A DNA stretch of 64,000 bases. Origin: Competibacter sp963695105 (GTDB lineage: Bacteria > Pseudomonadota > Gammaproteobacteria > Competibacterales > Competibacteraceae). Within the stretch, counting starts at the first letter, position 1. Every line of letters starts with the position of its first letter. The notes below the pieces were generated by a model, which did no database searches, had not been told where the DNA came from, and was given only the letters and a program-made list of their open reading frames with translations. Made by a program: the position numbers and the translations under genes. This document shows, one piece after another, positions 27,572 through 36,602 of the stretch. The DNA lies in NCBI GenBank assembly GCA_963695105.1, contig CAVOGC010000038.1, forward strand, positions 62,001 through 126,000. Direction: 5' to 3'.

Positions 27572-28848
27572 AGCTGCTGATCGGCGTTATCGTCACGCTA
27601 TTCGTTTCGGTCTGGATGGCGCTGTCGCTCCGGCAAGATCCTGGCTACGCCATGTTCAGCATGGGCCAGTGGACCGTCGAAACCAGCCTGACCTTCTTCG
27701 CCATTTTCCTGGCGATCTCCTTCTTCGTGTTTTATCTGCTGGTACGGCTGGCGATCCGGCTGTGGCAAACGCCGGGGCAAACCCTGCAGGCCAACCAGCG
27801 GCGGCTGAACAAGAAAGCGCGGCGGTTGCTGGACCTCGGCAACCGGCAACTGGCGGCCGGTCAGTGGCTAATGGCCGAGAAAACGCTGTTAAAAGGCGCG
27901 GAATACGGCGAAACCCCCGCCCTGCACTATCTGGGCGCGGCGCGCGCCACCCACCATCTCAACGAACTCAAGTGGCGCCGCGACCTGCACTTGCGCCGGG
28001 CCGAGGATTCGCCGGACGCCGACAAGCTGACGGTACAACTGACCCGCGCGGAGTTTCTGCTGGACGATGGGGACGCCGAACAGGCCCGCATCATTCTGGA
28101 GTCGCTGCATAACCTCAACCCACGCCATCCGGGCGTATTGCAATGGCTGGCCAAAAGCTACCAGCAACTGCACGCCTGGGAACCCTTGCAAAAACTGCTG
28201 CCGGAAGTGCAGAAGCAAAAGGCGCTGGGCGCCGAGTTGTTTGCCGCACTGCAAAGCCAAACCTACCGGGCGCTGCTGGAAAGCGCCGCCGCCAGCGGCT
28301 CGTTGGACCGGCTGCGGGCGCTATGGAAACAGGCGCCGGCGGCGCTGCGTGAGGAAGACGAGTCGTTTCTGGTCGATTACGCCATCGCCCTGTGCGATTG
28401 CGAGGCGATCGACGATGCCGAGGCGCTGTTGCGCGAGGCGATCGATCGGCGCTGGAGTGCGAAGCTGGTGGTCGGTTACGGGATGCTGGGGCGAGGCAAC
28501 GCCACCGCGCAACTGGCCGCCGCCGAGAGCTGGTTGGCCAGGCACGGCGACGATCCATACCTGCTGCTGACGCTGGGCCGGCTGGCCAAGCGCTGCCAGC
28601 AGAACGGCAAGGCTCGCGACTACCTGGAGCGCAGCATCCGGCTGATGCCGACTCCGGACGCCTATCAGGAGTTGGGCGAACTGCTGCAATCCATGCACGA
28701 ACTGACCTACGCCGGCCAGTGTTTCCACGCCGGCCTGCGGCTGCTGGTCGGCAAGCCGCAGGAAAAACAGGGTGCGATGCTGCCCGCCGATGGGCCGGTG
28801 CAACAGCTTGAGGGGCCTCCAGATCAAGCGCCGGCGCCGGCAAGCTGA
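27568..28848 (+). CDS. hemY: HemY-family protein with TPR repeats
   Basis: The 426-residue protein has two N-terminal membrane segments (about residues 2-20 and 34-60) followed by the HemY_N signature GQTLQANQRRLNKKARRLLDLGNRQLAAGQW. Tetratricopeptide-like helices run to the C-terminus. It is not the HemY protoporphyrinogen oxidase of Gram-positives despite the shared name. It overlaps hemX by ATGA, so the two are translationally coupled. Its role is probably structural in the haem pathway. A hairpin follows the stop. Confidence 0.93.
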   Translation: MKLLIGVIVTLFVSVWMALSLRQDPGYAMFSMGQWTVETSLTFFAIFLAISFFVFYLLVRLAIRLWQTPGQTLQANQRRLNKKARRLLDLGNRQLAAGQWLMAEKTLLKGAEYGETPALHYLGAARATHHLNELKWRRDLHLRRAEDSPDADKLTVQLTRAEFLLDDGDAEQARIILESLHNLNPRHPGVLQWLAKSYQQLHAWEPLQKLLPEVQKQKALGAELFAALQSQTYRALLESAAASGSLDRLRALWKQAPAALREEDESFLVDYAIALCDCEAIDDAEALLREAIDRRWSAKLVVGYGMLGRGNATAQLAAAESWLARHGDDPYLLLTLGRLAKRCQQNGKARDYLERSIRLMPTPDAYQELGELLQSMHELTYAGQCFHAGLRLLVGKPQEKQGAMLPADGPVQQLEGPPDQAPAPAS

Positions 28849-28868
28849 GACCGAAATTTTTCTCCCTT

Positions 28869-28900
28869 GCTCCGCTCTGGCCTAACAGGAAGAGCGGAGC
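28869..28900. terminator. Hairpin after hemY
   Basis: A 10-bp perfect stem (gctccgctct / agagcggagc) with a 12-base loop lies 20 bases beyond hemY, between it and the convergent reductase gene. There is no good T-tract on the plus strand, so termination may be Rho-assisted or the hairpin may only protect the RNA end. Confidence 0.55.
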
Positions 28901-28936
28901 GCTACTTTCGCCGGAACCCAACCCGGCGCGATGATT

Positions 28937-29953
28937 TTAGTGCGCCGAAAACTCGAAGGAATCGTAGAACAGTTGTTCGGCCGGTAACCCTTGGGCGGCG
29001 AACACCGGTTTGGCGGCCTCGATCATTGGCGGCGGGCCGCTCATGTAGACGTCGTGGCCGCTCAGATCAGGATAATCCGCCGCGACCGCCTCGTGCACCC
29101 AGCCGATACGTCCTTGCCAATCATCCTCTGGACACGGCTCCGACAGCACCGGCGTATAGCGGAAGTTCGGGTGTTCCGCCGCCCAACGGCGCGGCAGCGC
29201 ATCCAGATAAAGATCCACCTTCGCCCGCGCACCCCAGTACAGATGCAGCGACCGGTCCAGTCCGATGTGAAAGGCGTGCTCCAGCATGCCCTTCAACGGC
29301 GCGAAACCGGTGCCACCACCTATCAAAATCATTGGTCGCGGCGAATCCTCGCGCAGGAAAAAAGTCCCCAGCGGCCCCTGAAATCGCAGCAGCGCCTTGT
29401 CCTTCATCCGCTCGAACACGTAATCGGTGAAAAACCCACCCGGCACGCGGCGCACATGCAGTTCCAGAACATCGTCGGCGTGGGGCGGGTTGGCCAGGGA
29501 AAACCCGCGCCGCCGGCCGTCGGCCAGCAGGATGTCCACATATTGACCGGCCAGGAATTGCAGCCGCTCGATGCTGGGCGGCCGCAGATAAAGCCGCATG
29601 ACGTCCGGCGCCAGCAGTTCCCGCCGCTCCACCCGGCACGGCAGGGTCCTGACCGCGATATCGGCTCCACCCTTGACCTCGCGCGCCTCGATCACCAGAT
29701 CCGAGAGCGACCGGGCCTGACACAACAACGCCTTGCCGGCCGCCTGCTCGACCTCGCTCAAGCCCGGCGGGCGCCCGTCAGGATAGACGATTTCGCCGGA
29801 TAGAATCGTGCCCATGCAGGACCCGCAAGTACCGTTACGGCAACCATAGGGCAGCACACTGCCCTTTTCGCGCAAGGCGGCATCCAGCACCGACTCGTTT
29901 TCCGCGACCTGGAATTCATGACCGCTCGGCCGAATTGTGACGTGATGAGGCAT
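28937..29953 (-). CDS. Ferredoxin-type NAD(P)H:flavin oxidoreductase beside ubiD
   Basis: The 338-residue protein has an N-terminal plant-type [2Fe-2S] domain with ligands C38, C43, C46 and C78 (YGCRNGTCGSCMGTI...LLCQA). A flavin-binding domain (GQYVDILLADGRRRGFSLANPP) and an NAD-binding domain (MILIGGGTGFAPLKGMLEHA, and a terminal FYDSFEF) follow. It resembles CDP-6-deoxy-glucoseen reductases (AscD-like), the name such genes usually receive, but there is no deoxysugar cluster here. It follows ubiD, a frequent pairing in gammaproteobacteria, which hints at electron supply to quinone or flavin metabolism. The start at 29953 begins at the ferredoxin domain. Confidence 0.88.
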   Translation of the reverse strand: MPHHVTIRPSGHEFQVAENESVLDAALREKGSVLPYGCRNGTCGSCMGTILSGEIVYPDGRPPGLSEVEQAAGKALLCQARSLSDLVIEAREVKGGADIAVRTLPCRVERRELLAPDVMRLYLRPPSIERLQFLAGQYVDILLADGRRRGFSLANPPHADDVLELHVRRVPGGFFTDYVFERMKDKALLRFQGPLGTFFLREDSPRPMILIGGGTGFAPLKGMLEHAFHIGLDRSLHLYWGARAKVDLYLDALPRRWAAEHPNFRYTPVLSEPCPEDDWQGRIGWVHEAVAADYPDLSGHDVYMSGPPPMIEAAKPVFAAQGLPAEQLFYDSFEFSAH

Positions 29954-30022
29954 GATCGATTCGTCTCTTTTTATGGGGCACGGGCTGTTTAGAAGCCGAT
30001 TCACCCAGTCGGTTCGCCAGCC

Positions 30023-31495
30023 CTACAGGCCCAGTTCGCCCCACAGCGCATCCACCCGCTGTTTCACCTCCAGACTCATCGCAATCGGCCGGCCCCATTC
30101 GCGCGTGGTCTCGCCCGGCCATTTATTCGTGGCGTCGAAGCCGATCTTCGAGCCCAGCCCCGACACCGGCGAGGCGAAATCCAGATAATCGATCGGCGTG
30201 TTTTCGAGCATGACCGTATCCCGCGCCGGGTCCATGCGGGTGGTCATCGCCCAGATCACATCCTTCCAGTCGCGGGCGTTCACGTCCTCGTCCACCACGA
30301 TCACGAACTTGGTGTACATGAACTGGCGCAGAAACGACCACACCCCCAGCATCACCCGTTTGGCGTGCCCCGGATACTGCTTGCGCATCGCCACCACCGC
30401 CAGCCGGTAGGAACAGCCCTCCGGCGGCAGGTAAAAATCGATAATCTCGGGAAACTGCTTTTGCAGGATCGGCACGAACACCTCGTTCAGCGCCACGCCG
30501 AGAATCGCCGGCTCGTCCGGCGGGCGGCCGGTGTAGGTGCTGTGATAAATCGGATTCTCGCGGTGGGTGATGCGCTCGATGGTGAACACCGGAAACCGGT
30601 CCGTCTCGTTGTAGTAGCCGGTGTGGTCGCCGAACGGCCCCTCCAGCGCGGTTTCGTCGGGGGCGATGTGCCCCTCCAGCACGAACTCGGCGCTGGCCGG
30701 CACCTGCAACTCGCTGCCCAGACATTGCGCCAGTTCGGTGCGCGACCCGCGCAGCAGCCCGGCGAAGGCGTATTCCGACAGGGTGTCCGGCACCGGCGTC
30801 ACCGCGGCCAGAATGGTCGCCGGATCGGCCCCCAGCGCCACCGCGATGGGAAACGGCTCGCTGGGCCGGGCCTGCCGCCAGTCGCGAAAATCCAGCGCCC
30901 CGCCACGATGGGCCAGCCAGCGCATGATCACTTTATTCCGCCCGATCACCTGCTGGCGGTAAATGCCCAGATTCTGGCGCGACTTGTGCGGCCCCCGGGT
31001 CGCCACCAGCCCCCAGGTGATCAGCGGCCCGGCGTCCTCCGGCCAGCAGTGCTGCACCGGCAACCGCGCCAAATCCACGTCGGCCGCCTCGATCACCCGC
31101 TCCTGACAGGGCGGCCGGCTGACCTTTTTCGGCGCCATGTCCAGCACTTTTTTGAAAATCGGCAGCTTCTCCCAAGCGTCGCGCATGCCCTTGGGCGGGT
31201 CCGGCTCCTTGAGAAAAGCCAGCAGTTTGCCGACCTCGCGCAGCGCTTCCACATCGTCCGCGCCCATGCCCAGCGCCACTCGCTTTGGCGTGCCGAACAG
31301 GTTGCCCAGCACTGGAACCGCATGACCCTTGGGATTCTCGAACAGAATTGCCGGTCCACCGGCGCGCAGTACCCGGTCGCAAATCTCGGTCATTTCCAGG
31401 TGCGGATCGACGGCGACCCGGACCCGCTTCAGCTCGCCGAGCCGTTCCAGTTGAGCGATAAAATCGCGCAGATCCTTGTAATGCATGAAGGACAT
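30023..31495 (-). CDS. ubiD: 4-hydroxy-3-polyprenylbenzoate decarboxylase UbiD
   Basis: At 490 residues this is a standard UbiD, which decarboxylates the ubiquinone precursor using prenylated FMN made by UbiX. Recognisable stretches are LRDFIAQLERLGELKRV, CWPEDAGPLITWGLV, QNLGIYRQQVIGRNKVIMRW, GPFGDHTGYYNETD, NPIYHSTYTGRPPDEP and TNKWPGETTREWG. ATG 31495 and ATG 31486 are both possible starts. The reductase gene starts 70 bases downstream on the same strand. ubiX is not in the window. Confidence 0.96.
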   Translation of the reverse strand: MSFMHYKDLRDFIAQLERLGELKRVRVAVDPHLEMTEICDRVLRAGGPAILFENPKGHAVPVLGNLFGTPKRVALGMGADDVEALREVGKLLAFLKEPDPPKGMRDAWEKLPIFKKVLDMAPKKVSRPPCQERVIEAADVDLARLPVQHCWPEDAGPLITWGLVATRGPHKSRQNLGIYRQQVIGRNKVIMRWLAHRGGALDFRDWRQARPSEPFPIAVALGADPATILAAVTPVPDTLSEYAFAGLLRGSRTELAQCLGSELQVPASAEFVLEGHIAPDETALEGPFGDHTGYYNETDRFPVFTIERITHRENPIYHSTYTGRPPDEPAILGVALNEVFVPILQKQFPEIIDFYLPPEGCSYRLAVVAMRKQYPGHAKRVMLGVWSFLRQFMYTKFVIVVDEDVNARDWKDVIWAMTTRMDPARDTVMLENTPIDYLDFASPVSGLGSKIGFDATNKWPGETTREWGRPIAMSLEVKQRVDALWGELGL

Positions 31496-31668
31496 CTCGC
31501 AGGTTCGGGGTCTTGGGCGGGCCGGGATGGCGAGTGCAAATCCGCTTGCGCCGCAGGGGACGCAAGCGGCATTTTAGCAGCATGAACCGGTCCGGCATTC
31601 CCGGTATCGCCGCCACGGTGGCAGGCCCGATTTCAGCAACTACACTTGTGAAACCTCATTACATTCGC

Positions 31669-31698
31669 TTGCGAAATCTGTCGATCCCACGCTACACT
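31669..31698 (+). promoter_or_regulatory. Possible sigma-70 promoter for TRAP permease genes
   Basis: TTGCGA (31669-31674) and TACACT (31693-31698) are 18 bases apart, 75 bases before the dctQ start. Each hexamer has two mismatches to consensus. The nine-base word ctacacttg also occurs at 31640. No hairpin or operator-like inverted repeat is seen in the remaining 31496-31773 gap. Confidence 0.3.
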
Positions 31699-31773
31699 TG
31701 CGGAGATGGCGATGGTGTTATCGACCGACACCATCACCACTCCGCTGCCCCGCGCCCGACCACGAGGAGGCGC

Positions 31774-32307
31774 ATGAAATTCCTGCTTCGCATCGCGGCA
31801 TCCATCGACGCCCTGAACACGGCGATCGGCCACTGGATGACCTGGCTCATCCTGTTCTGCACCCTGACCAGCGCCACCGCCGCCACCCTGCGCTACGCCT
31901 TCGACTGGGGCTCGAACGCTCTGCTGGAGGCGCAATGGTTCATGTTCGGCCTGGTATTCCTGTTCTGCTCGGCCTGGACCCTGCGGGAGGGTGGCCACGT
32001 TCGCATCGACATCCTGTCCTCCCGGCTGTCGCCGGTGGTCCGAGTGTGGATCGATATTTTCGGAACGCTACTGTTTCTGCTGCCGGTTTGCCTACTCATC
32101 GTGGTCGATTCCTGGAACTTCTTCCTGCTCTCTTTCCACACCCGCGAAGCCTCGCCCGATCCCGGCGGGCTGGCGTGGTGGCCGCTCAAGTTCGCCATCC
32201 CCGCGGCTTTCGCCCTGCTCAGCCTGCAAGGTCTGTCCGAGATCATCAAAAACGTGGCGGTGCTGACCGGCGACCGACCGATGCCCGAGTTCCGGGGAGG
32301 GCACTGA
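31774..32307 (+). CDS. TRAP transporter small permease (DctQ type)
   Basis: The 177-residue protein has four membrane segments and the DctQ patterns YAFDWGSNALLEAQWFMFGLVFLFCSAWTLREGGHVRIDIL and WWPLKFAIPAAFALLSLQGLSE. GAGGAGG a few bases upstream sets the start at 31774. The small permease pairs with the large permease, which starts one base after its stop. Together with a periplasmic binding protein they take up organic acids using an ion gradient. The length and the W..E..F motif suggest the subfamily used for 2-oxoacids or unusual carboxylates, but this is inference. Confidence 0.92.
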   Translation: MKFLLRIAASIDALNTAIGHWMTWLILFCTLTSATAATLRYAFDWGSNALLEAQWFMFGLVFLFCSAWTLREGGHVRIDILSSRLSPVVRVWIDIFGTLLFLLPVCLLIVVDSWNFFLLSFHTREASPDPGGLAWWPLKFAIPAAFALLSLQGLSEIIKNVAVLTGDRPMPEFRGGH

Positions 32308-32308
32308 C

Positions 32309-33760
32309 ATGGCCGAATTTCTGATCGCCTACATGGCGCCGATCATGTTCACGGCGCTGATGGTGTTCCTGCTGATCGGCTATCCGGTGGCCTTCTCGCT
32401 GGCGGCGGTCGGCATGGTCTTCGGCCTGATCGGCATCGAACTCGGCCTGCTCACCCCCAACCTGTTGCAAGCCCTGCCGGACCGCGTGTTCGGGATCATG
32501 AAGAACGAGATTCTGCTGGCCATCCCGTTTTTCACCTTCATGGGCCTGGTGCTGGAACGCAGCGGCATGGCCGAGGATTTGCTGGATACCATCGGCCAAT
32601 TGTTCGGCAACATCCGCGGTGGGCTGGCGTTCGCGGTGATCTTCGTCGGCGCCCTGCTGGCGGCCACCACCGGCGTGGTCGCGGCATCGGTGATCGCCAT
32701 GGGCCTGATCTCGCTGCCGATCATGCTGCGCTACGGCTACGATAAATCGCTGGCTTGCGGGGTGATCGCCGCCTCCGGAACGCTGGCGCAGATCATCCCG
32801 CCTTCGCTGGTGTTGATCGTGATGGCCGACGTGCTGGGCCGCTCGGTGGGTGACATGTACAAGGGCGCGGTGCTGCCCGGCCTGATCCTTGGCGGGCTCT
32901 ACGTCGGCTGGGTGCTGCTCAACACCCTGTTCCGTCCGCACCTCGTTCCGGCCTTGCCGCCCGAAGCCCGCACCTTGCGCGGTTGGGGGCTGGCCCGACG
33001 GGTGGCGGTGACGATGATTCCACCGCTGGTGCTGATCTTCCTGGTGCTGGGGACCATTTTCATCGGTTGGGCCACTCCGACCGAGGGTGGCGCGATGGGC
33101 GCGGTCGGGGCGCTGCTGCTGGCGTTTTCCAAGGGCAAGCTGAACCGGCTGATGTTGACCGAATCCCTGCGCTCCACCGCCAAGATCGCCAGCTTCGTGA
33201 TCTTCATCCTGATCGGTTCCAGCGTGTTCAGTCTGGTGTTTCGCGGGGTCAACGGCGATCTGTGGGTGGAGCATTTGCTGCTCGACCTGCCCGGCGGGGC
33301 GATGGGATTCCTGATTTTCGTCAATATCCTGGTCTTTCTGCTGGCTTTTTTTCTCGATTTCTTCGAGATCAGCTTCATCATCCTGCCGCTGCTGGCGCCG
33401 GTGGCGGCAAAGCTCGGCATCGACCTGGTCTGGTTCGGCATCCTGATGGGGGTGAACATGCAGACCTCGTTCATGCATCCACCGTTCGGGTTCGCGCTGT
33501 TCTATCTGCGCAGCGTGGCCCCATCGACGGTCCGCACCAGCGACATCTACTGGGGCGCGGTGCCGTTCGTGGTGATTCAGGTCATCATGGTGGCGCTGAT
33601 CATCACCTTCCCCTCGCTGGTCACGATAGGTTTGGATCGCCCCACGCACACCGGCCAGCCAACCCCCGTGCAACTGCTCATGCCGGGGGATAACCGGGAC
33701 GGCGTCAACCGGAACGATGCCGCCGACCTGTTCCGGCAGCTTCAACCCTCGGGACAGTGA
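32309..33760 (+). CDS. TRAP transporter large permease (DctM type)
   Basis: The 483-residue protein is a 12-helix DctM permease. Signatures are FFTFMGLVLERSGMAEDLL, AATTGVVAASVIAMGLISLP, GVIAASGTLAQIIPPSLVLIV and GWATPTEGGAMGAVGALLLA. The last ~25 residues (PGDNRDGVNRNDAADLF) are hydrophilic and longer than in most members. It begins one base after dctQ. The binding-protein gene is on the opposite strand and convergent, with a palindromic repeat between their ends, so it must be expressed from its own promoter. Confidence 0.94.
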   Translation: MAEFLIAYMAPIMFTALMVFLLIGYPVAFSLAAVGMVFGLIGIELGLLTPNLLQALPDRVFGIMKNEILLAIPFFTFMGLVLERSGMAEDLLDTIGQLFGNIRGGLAFAVIFVGALLAATTGVVAASVIAMGLISLPIMLRYGYDKSLACGVIAASGTLAQIIPPSLVLIVMADVLGRSVGDMYKGAVLPGLILGGLYVGWVLLNTLFRPHLVPALPPEARTLRGWGLARRVAVTMIPPLVLIFLVLGTIFIGWATPTEGGAMGAVGALLLAFSKGKLNRLMLTESLRSTAKIASFVIFILIGSSVFSLVFRGVNGDLWVEHLLLDLPGGAMGFLIFVNILVFLLAFFLDFFEISFIILPLLAPVAAKLGIDLVWFGILMGVNMQTSFMHPPFGFALFYLRSVAPSTVRTSDIYWGAVPFVVIQVIMVALIITFPSLVTIGLDRPTHTGQPTPVQLLMPGDNRDGVNRNDAADLFRQLQPSGQ

Positions 33761-33770
33761 GTGGACCTTA

Positions 33771-33795
33771 ACCCCTCTCCCTTGGGGAGAGGGGT
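33771..33795. repeat. CCCTCTCC/GGGAGAGG palindromic element, copy 1
   Basis: Two 10-base arms (acccctctcc / ggagaggggt) flank a five-base loop between the convergent dctM and dctP genes. It belongs to the same family as copies near 41745 and 51532. Being between convergent genes it may act as a shared transcript end, but there is no T-tract. Confidence 0.8.
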
Positions 33796-33812
33796 ACATG
33801 ACGGCGCGGCGG

Positions 33813-34919
33813 CTATTTGCCGGAGCGCAACATGGCCTGCATGAAGTTGGCCAAAGTGCCTTCCGGCAATCCGGCCCAGATGTCGGACACCTGCTGGAAG
33901 GCGCGCATCGAGTCGAACAGCTTCTTGAAGTCCGGATTCTTCGCCGACTCCTCGGCGTAGATCTTCTGCGCCGTCTCGTAAGCCGCCTTCATCACGTCAT
34001 CTGGATAGCGGCGCAATTGCGTGCCGCTTTGCACCAGCCGCTGGATCGCCAGCGGGTTCTTGATGTCGTAGGCCGCCAACATGCCGACATTGGCCTCGGC
34101 CGCCGCCGCCTCGAACGCCGCCTGATAGGGCTTGGGCAGCTTGTCCCACTGTTCCTTGTTGACGTAGAACGACAGCACCGGACCCGGCTCCCACCAACCG
34201 GGGTAATAGTAGAATTTGGCAACCTTGTAGAAGCCGAGCTTTTCGTCGTCGTAGGGACCGACCCATTCGGCGGCGTCGATGGCGCCCCGCTCCAGCGCCG
34301 GATAAATTTCGCCGCCCGGCAGCGACTGCGGTACTGCCCCCAGCGCCGAAAACACTTCCGCGCCGAAACCGGGTATCCGGATTTTCAGACCCTTCATATC
34401 GGCCAGTGAATTGATTTCCTTGCGGAACCAGCCACCCATCTGCGTTCCGGTATCGCCGCCGGGGAAATTGACCACGTTGTACTTGGCGAACAACTCGCGC
34501 AGCAGGGGACCACCTTCACCGTGATAGATCCAGGCGAACATCTGTCGGGCGGTGAGGCCAAACGGCACCGAACAGTCGAGCGAAAACGCCTTGTTCTTGC
34601 CGTGGAAGTAGTACGAGGCGGTGTGACAGATCTCGACCGTGTTCTGCTGCACGGCGTCCAGCACCCCAAAGGGCGGCACGATCTCGCCGCCGGCGAATAC
34701 CCGGATCTCGAATTTGCCTTCGGTGATTTCCGCCAGCCGTTTGGCCAACACCTCGCCCGCTCCATAGATCGTGTCCAGGCTCTTGGGGAAGCTCGACGCC
34801 ATCCGCCATTTGATGGCGGGCAACGCCGCGGCGGTCTGCGCCATCGCGGGAACGGCGGCCGTACCAGCGGCGGCAGCCAAACCCAGGCTGGTTTTCTTAA
34901 TAAAATCGCGACGCTCCAT
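33813..34919 (-). CDS. TRAP transporter substrate-binding protein (DctP/TakP-like)
   Basis: The 368-residue protein begins with a twin-arginine signal (MERRDFIKKTSLGLAAAAG), so it is folded before export to the periplasm. The body fits the branch of TRAP binding proteins that includes the 2-oxoacid binder TakP: ASSFPKSLDTIYGAGE, HTASYYFHGKNKAF, KGLKIRIPGFGAEVFSALGA and WVGPYDDEKLGFYKVAKFYYYPGWWEPG. Ligand identity cannot be read directly. GGAGG seven bases upstream supports the start. The permeases lie convergent next door, an uncommon split of a TRAP system over two transcripts. Confidence 0.92.
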   Translation of the reverse strand: MERRDFIKKTSLGLAAAAGTAAVPAMAQTAAALPAIKWRMASSFPKSLDTIYGAGEVLAKRLAEITEGKFEIRVFAGGEIVPPFGVLDAVQQNTVEICHTASYYFHGKNKAFSLDCSVPFGLTARQMFAWIYHGEGGPLLRELFAKYNVVNFPGGDTGTQMGGWFRKEINSLADMKGLKIRIPGFGAEVFSALGAVPQSLPGGEIYPALERGAIDAAEWVGPYDDEKLGFYKVAKFYYYPGWWEPGPVLSFYVNKEQWDKLPKPYQAAFEAAAAEANVGMLAAYDIKNPLAIQRLVQSGTQLRRYPDDVMKAAYETAQKIYAEESAKNPDFKKLFDSMRAFQQVSDIWAGLPEGTLANFMQAMLRSGK

Positions 34920-35093
34920 CACTATCCTCCACATGATTATTGGTATGAAATGTTGTTTCAGGGGGCCTGGATACTGGACAAAAATCGCCAGTCCCGGACA
35001 TGGATAACTCTATCAGACCCAAACCGGATTGCATCCCGCGCGCCGAAGCTCGCCCACGGTTCGCATCGCGGCTTGCCTTCAGCACACGGGCTT

Positions 35094-35122
35094 TTGACAA
35101 CCTCCAGGAATATCTTTATAAT
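35094..35122 (+). promoter_or_regulatory. Perfect consensus sigma-70 promoter
   Basis: TTGACA at 35094-35099 and TATAAT at 35117-35122 are separated by exactly 17 bases, so both hexamers and the spacer are ideal. A start around 35129 follows. Nothing else in the window comes close to this match, and the region around it is A/T rich. It faces rtcB but an intrinsic terminator lies in between. Confidence 0.9.
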
Positions 35123-35128
35123 TTAATT

Positions 35129-35340
35129 GTAGTTTCTGGCAGTAGTCTGCAAATTTTTTCACGGGACGCCCCATACCGTCCCAACGCGCGGAAGGTGAAC
35201 TGCATGCTCATACAAGAACACACCCTCATGTGACGCCTTCCGGGCGGTCTCCGGAAGGCACTGCCTGTCTTCCGAGTCTGCTTCCCCCCGCGACTTTGGA
35301 AAACCCTGGATGACCACCCGTCATCCAGGGTTTCTTGCTT
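35129..35340 (+). ncRNA. Candidate small RNA or attenuated leader upstream of rtcB
   Basis: The consensus promoter and the strong terminator would bound a transcript of about 205-210 bases with no gene of ordinary size. It can form several helices: ggacg/cgtcc near 35163-35180, a 9-bp stem gccttccgg/ccggaaggc at 35235-35243 and 35251-35259, and an outer ggcagt/actgcc pairing. A nine-codon ORF (MLIQEHTLM) at about 35204-35233 follows a GGAAGGTG ribosome-binding-site-like sequence. It could be a free small RNA or a leader controlling rtcB. I looked for 6S RNA and tRNA-like features and did not recognise either. Confidence 0.5.
35301..35340 (+). terminator. Intrinsic terminator upstream of rtcB
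   Basis: A perfect 13-bp stem (aaaccctggatga / tcatccagggttt) with a seven-base loop (ccacccg) ends in tttcttgctt. It sits 36 bases before the rtcB start, so transcripts from the upstream consensus promoter must read through it to reach rtcB. Confidence 0.88.
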
Positions 35341-35375
35341 GGGGATCAGGCCACGCATCACGGTGAGAACCCATC

Positions 35376-36575
35376 ATGCCGATCCAGAAAATTCTGACCG
35401 AGGGCAAGGTCCCGGTCAAAATCTATACCGACGACGTAGACCCCAAGGCACTGGTCCAACTGAATAACATCGCCCGGTTGCCGTTCGTCCACAGCCATGT
35501 CGCGGCGATGCCCGATGTCCACGTCGGCATCGGCGCGACCGTGGGCGCGGTCATCCCCACCAAGGGTGCGATTATCCCGGCGGCGGTCGGTGTCGATATT
35601 GGCTGCGGGATGAACGCCGTCCGCCTCAGCCTCAAGGCCGGGCAGTTGCCGGACAACCTGCGGCCCCTGCGCCACGTCGTGGAAGCGGCGGTGCCGGTCG
35701 GCTTCGACATGCACCCCGAAGGGCGCGGCGCTCCGGCCTCGACCGTTCGGACCCTGTCCGGCGGGCTGGACCGCATCGCCAAGCAGCATCCAGGCATTCT
35801 GAAAATGCAGAAGAACGTCGAGCGGACCTGGATGCGACAACTCGGCACCCTGGGCGGCGGCAACCACTTCATCGAGCTGTGCCTGGACGAAAACCAGGAC
35901 GTGTGGGTGATGCTGCACTCCGGCAGCCGCGGCATCGGCAACATCATCGGCCGCTACTTCATCGAACTGGCCCGCAAGGACATGGGCAAGCACCTGGCCA
36001 ACCTGCCGGACCGCGACCTGGCCTATTTGCGGGAGGGCGCCGAACATTTCAACGATTACGTGGACGCCGTGCATTGGGCGCAAGACTATGCCATGACCAA
36101 CCGCCGCGAGATGATGCGGCTGATCCTGGAAGCGCTGGCCCGGCAACTGCCGCCGTTCGCCGCGACCAGGGAAGCCATCAACTGCCACCACAATTACGTG
36201 GCGGTGGAGCACCATTTTGGGGAAGATTTGTTCGTCACCCGCAAGGGCGCCATCCGCGCCGGCGAAGGCGATTTGGGCATCATCCCCGGCAGTATGGGCG
36301 CTAAATCCTACATCGTGCGCGGCAAGGGCGAACCGCAGTCGTTCTGCTCCTGCTCGCACGGCGCCGGTCGGCGGATGAGCCGGGGCCAGGCTAAGAAGAA
36401 GTTCGACCCACGGGACCTGATCGCCCAGACCGCCGGAGTGGAATGCCGCAAGGATGCCGGCGTCCTGGATGAAATTCCAGGGGCCTACAAGGACATCGAC
36501 GCGGTCATGGCCAATCAGTCGGACCTGGTCGAGGTGGTGCATACCCTCAAGCAGGTGATGTGCGTCAAGGGCTGA
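35376..36575 (+). CDS. rtcB: RNA-splicing ligase RtcB
   Basis: The 399-residue enzyme joins RNA 2',3'-cyclic phosphate or 3'-phosphate ends to 5'-OH ends, using GTP and Mn2+. Metal and nucleotide sites are visible: MPDVHVGIGATVG, GVDIGCGMNAV with the metal-binding Cys, LGTLGGGNHFIE, MLHSGSRGIGN, and CSCSHGAGRRMSR with the guanylylated His. Length is typical of the E. coli type. RtcA and RtcR are not present nearby, so control does not follow the E. coli sigma-54 model. A small basic protein gene follows 27 bases later. Confidence 0.96.
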   Translation: MPIQKILTEGKVPVKIYTDDVDPKALVQLNNIARLPFVHSHVAAMPDVHVGIGATVGAVIPTKGAIIPAAVGVDIGCGMNAVRLSLKAGQLPDNLRPLRHVVEAAVPVGFDMHPEGRGAPASTVRTLSGGLDRIAKQHPGILKMQKNVERTWMRQLGTLGGGNHFIELCLDENQDVWVMLHSGSRGIGNIIGRYFIELARKDMGKHLANLPDRDLAYLREGAEHFNDYVDAVHWAQDYAMTNRREMMRLILEALARQLPPFAATREAINCHHNYVAVEHHFGEDLFVTRKGAIRAGEGDLGIIPGSMGAKSYIVRGKGEPQSFCSCSHGAGRRMSRGQAKKKFDPRDLIAQTAGVECRKDAGVLDEIPGAYKDIDAVMANQSDLVEVVHTLKQVMCVKG

Positions 36576-36602
36576 TCGCCCGAGAAACAGGAAAACACCG
36601 TC

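Noticed and set aside
32246..33799. Minus-strand ORF of 517 codons opposite the large TRAP permease, very rich in His, Gln and Asp
   Set aside because: The composition is the mirror of hydrophobic membrane codons, as expected for antisense of a permease.
35129..35340. 6S RNA or tRNA-like identity for the candidate small RNA
   Set aside because: I could not recognise 6S conserved blocks, a TPsiC-like loop or CCA end; left as an unassigned RNA.
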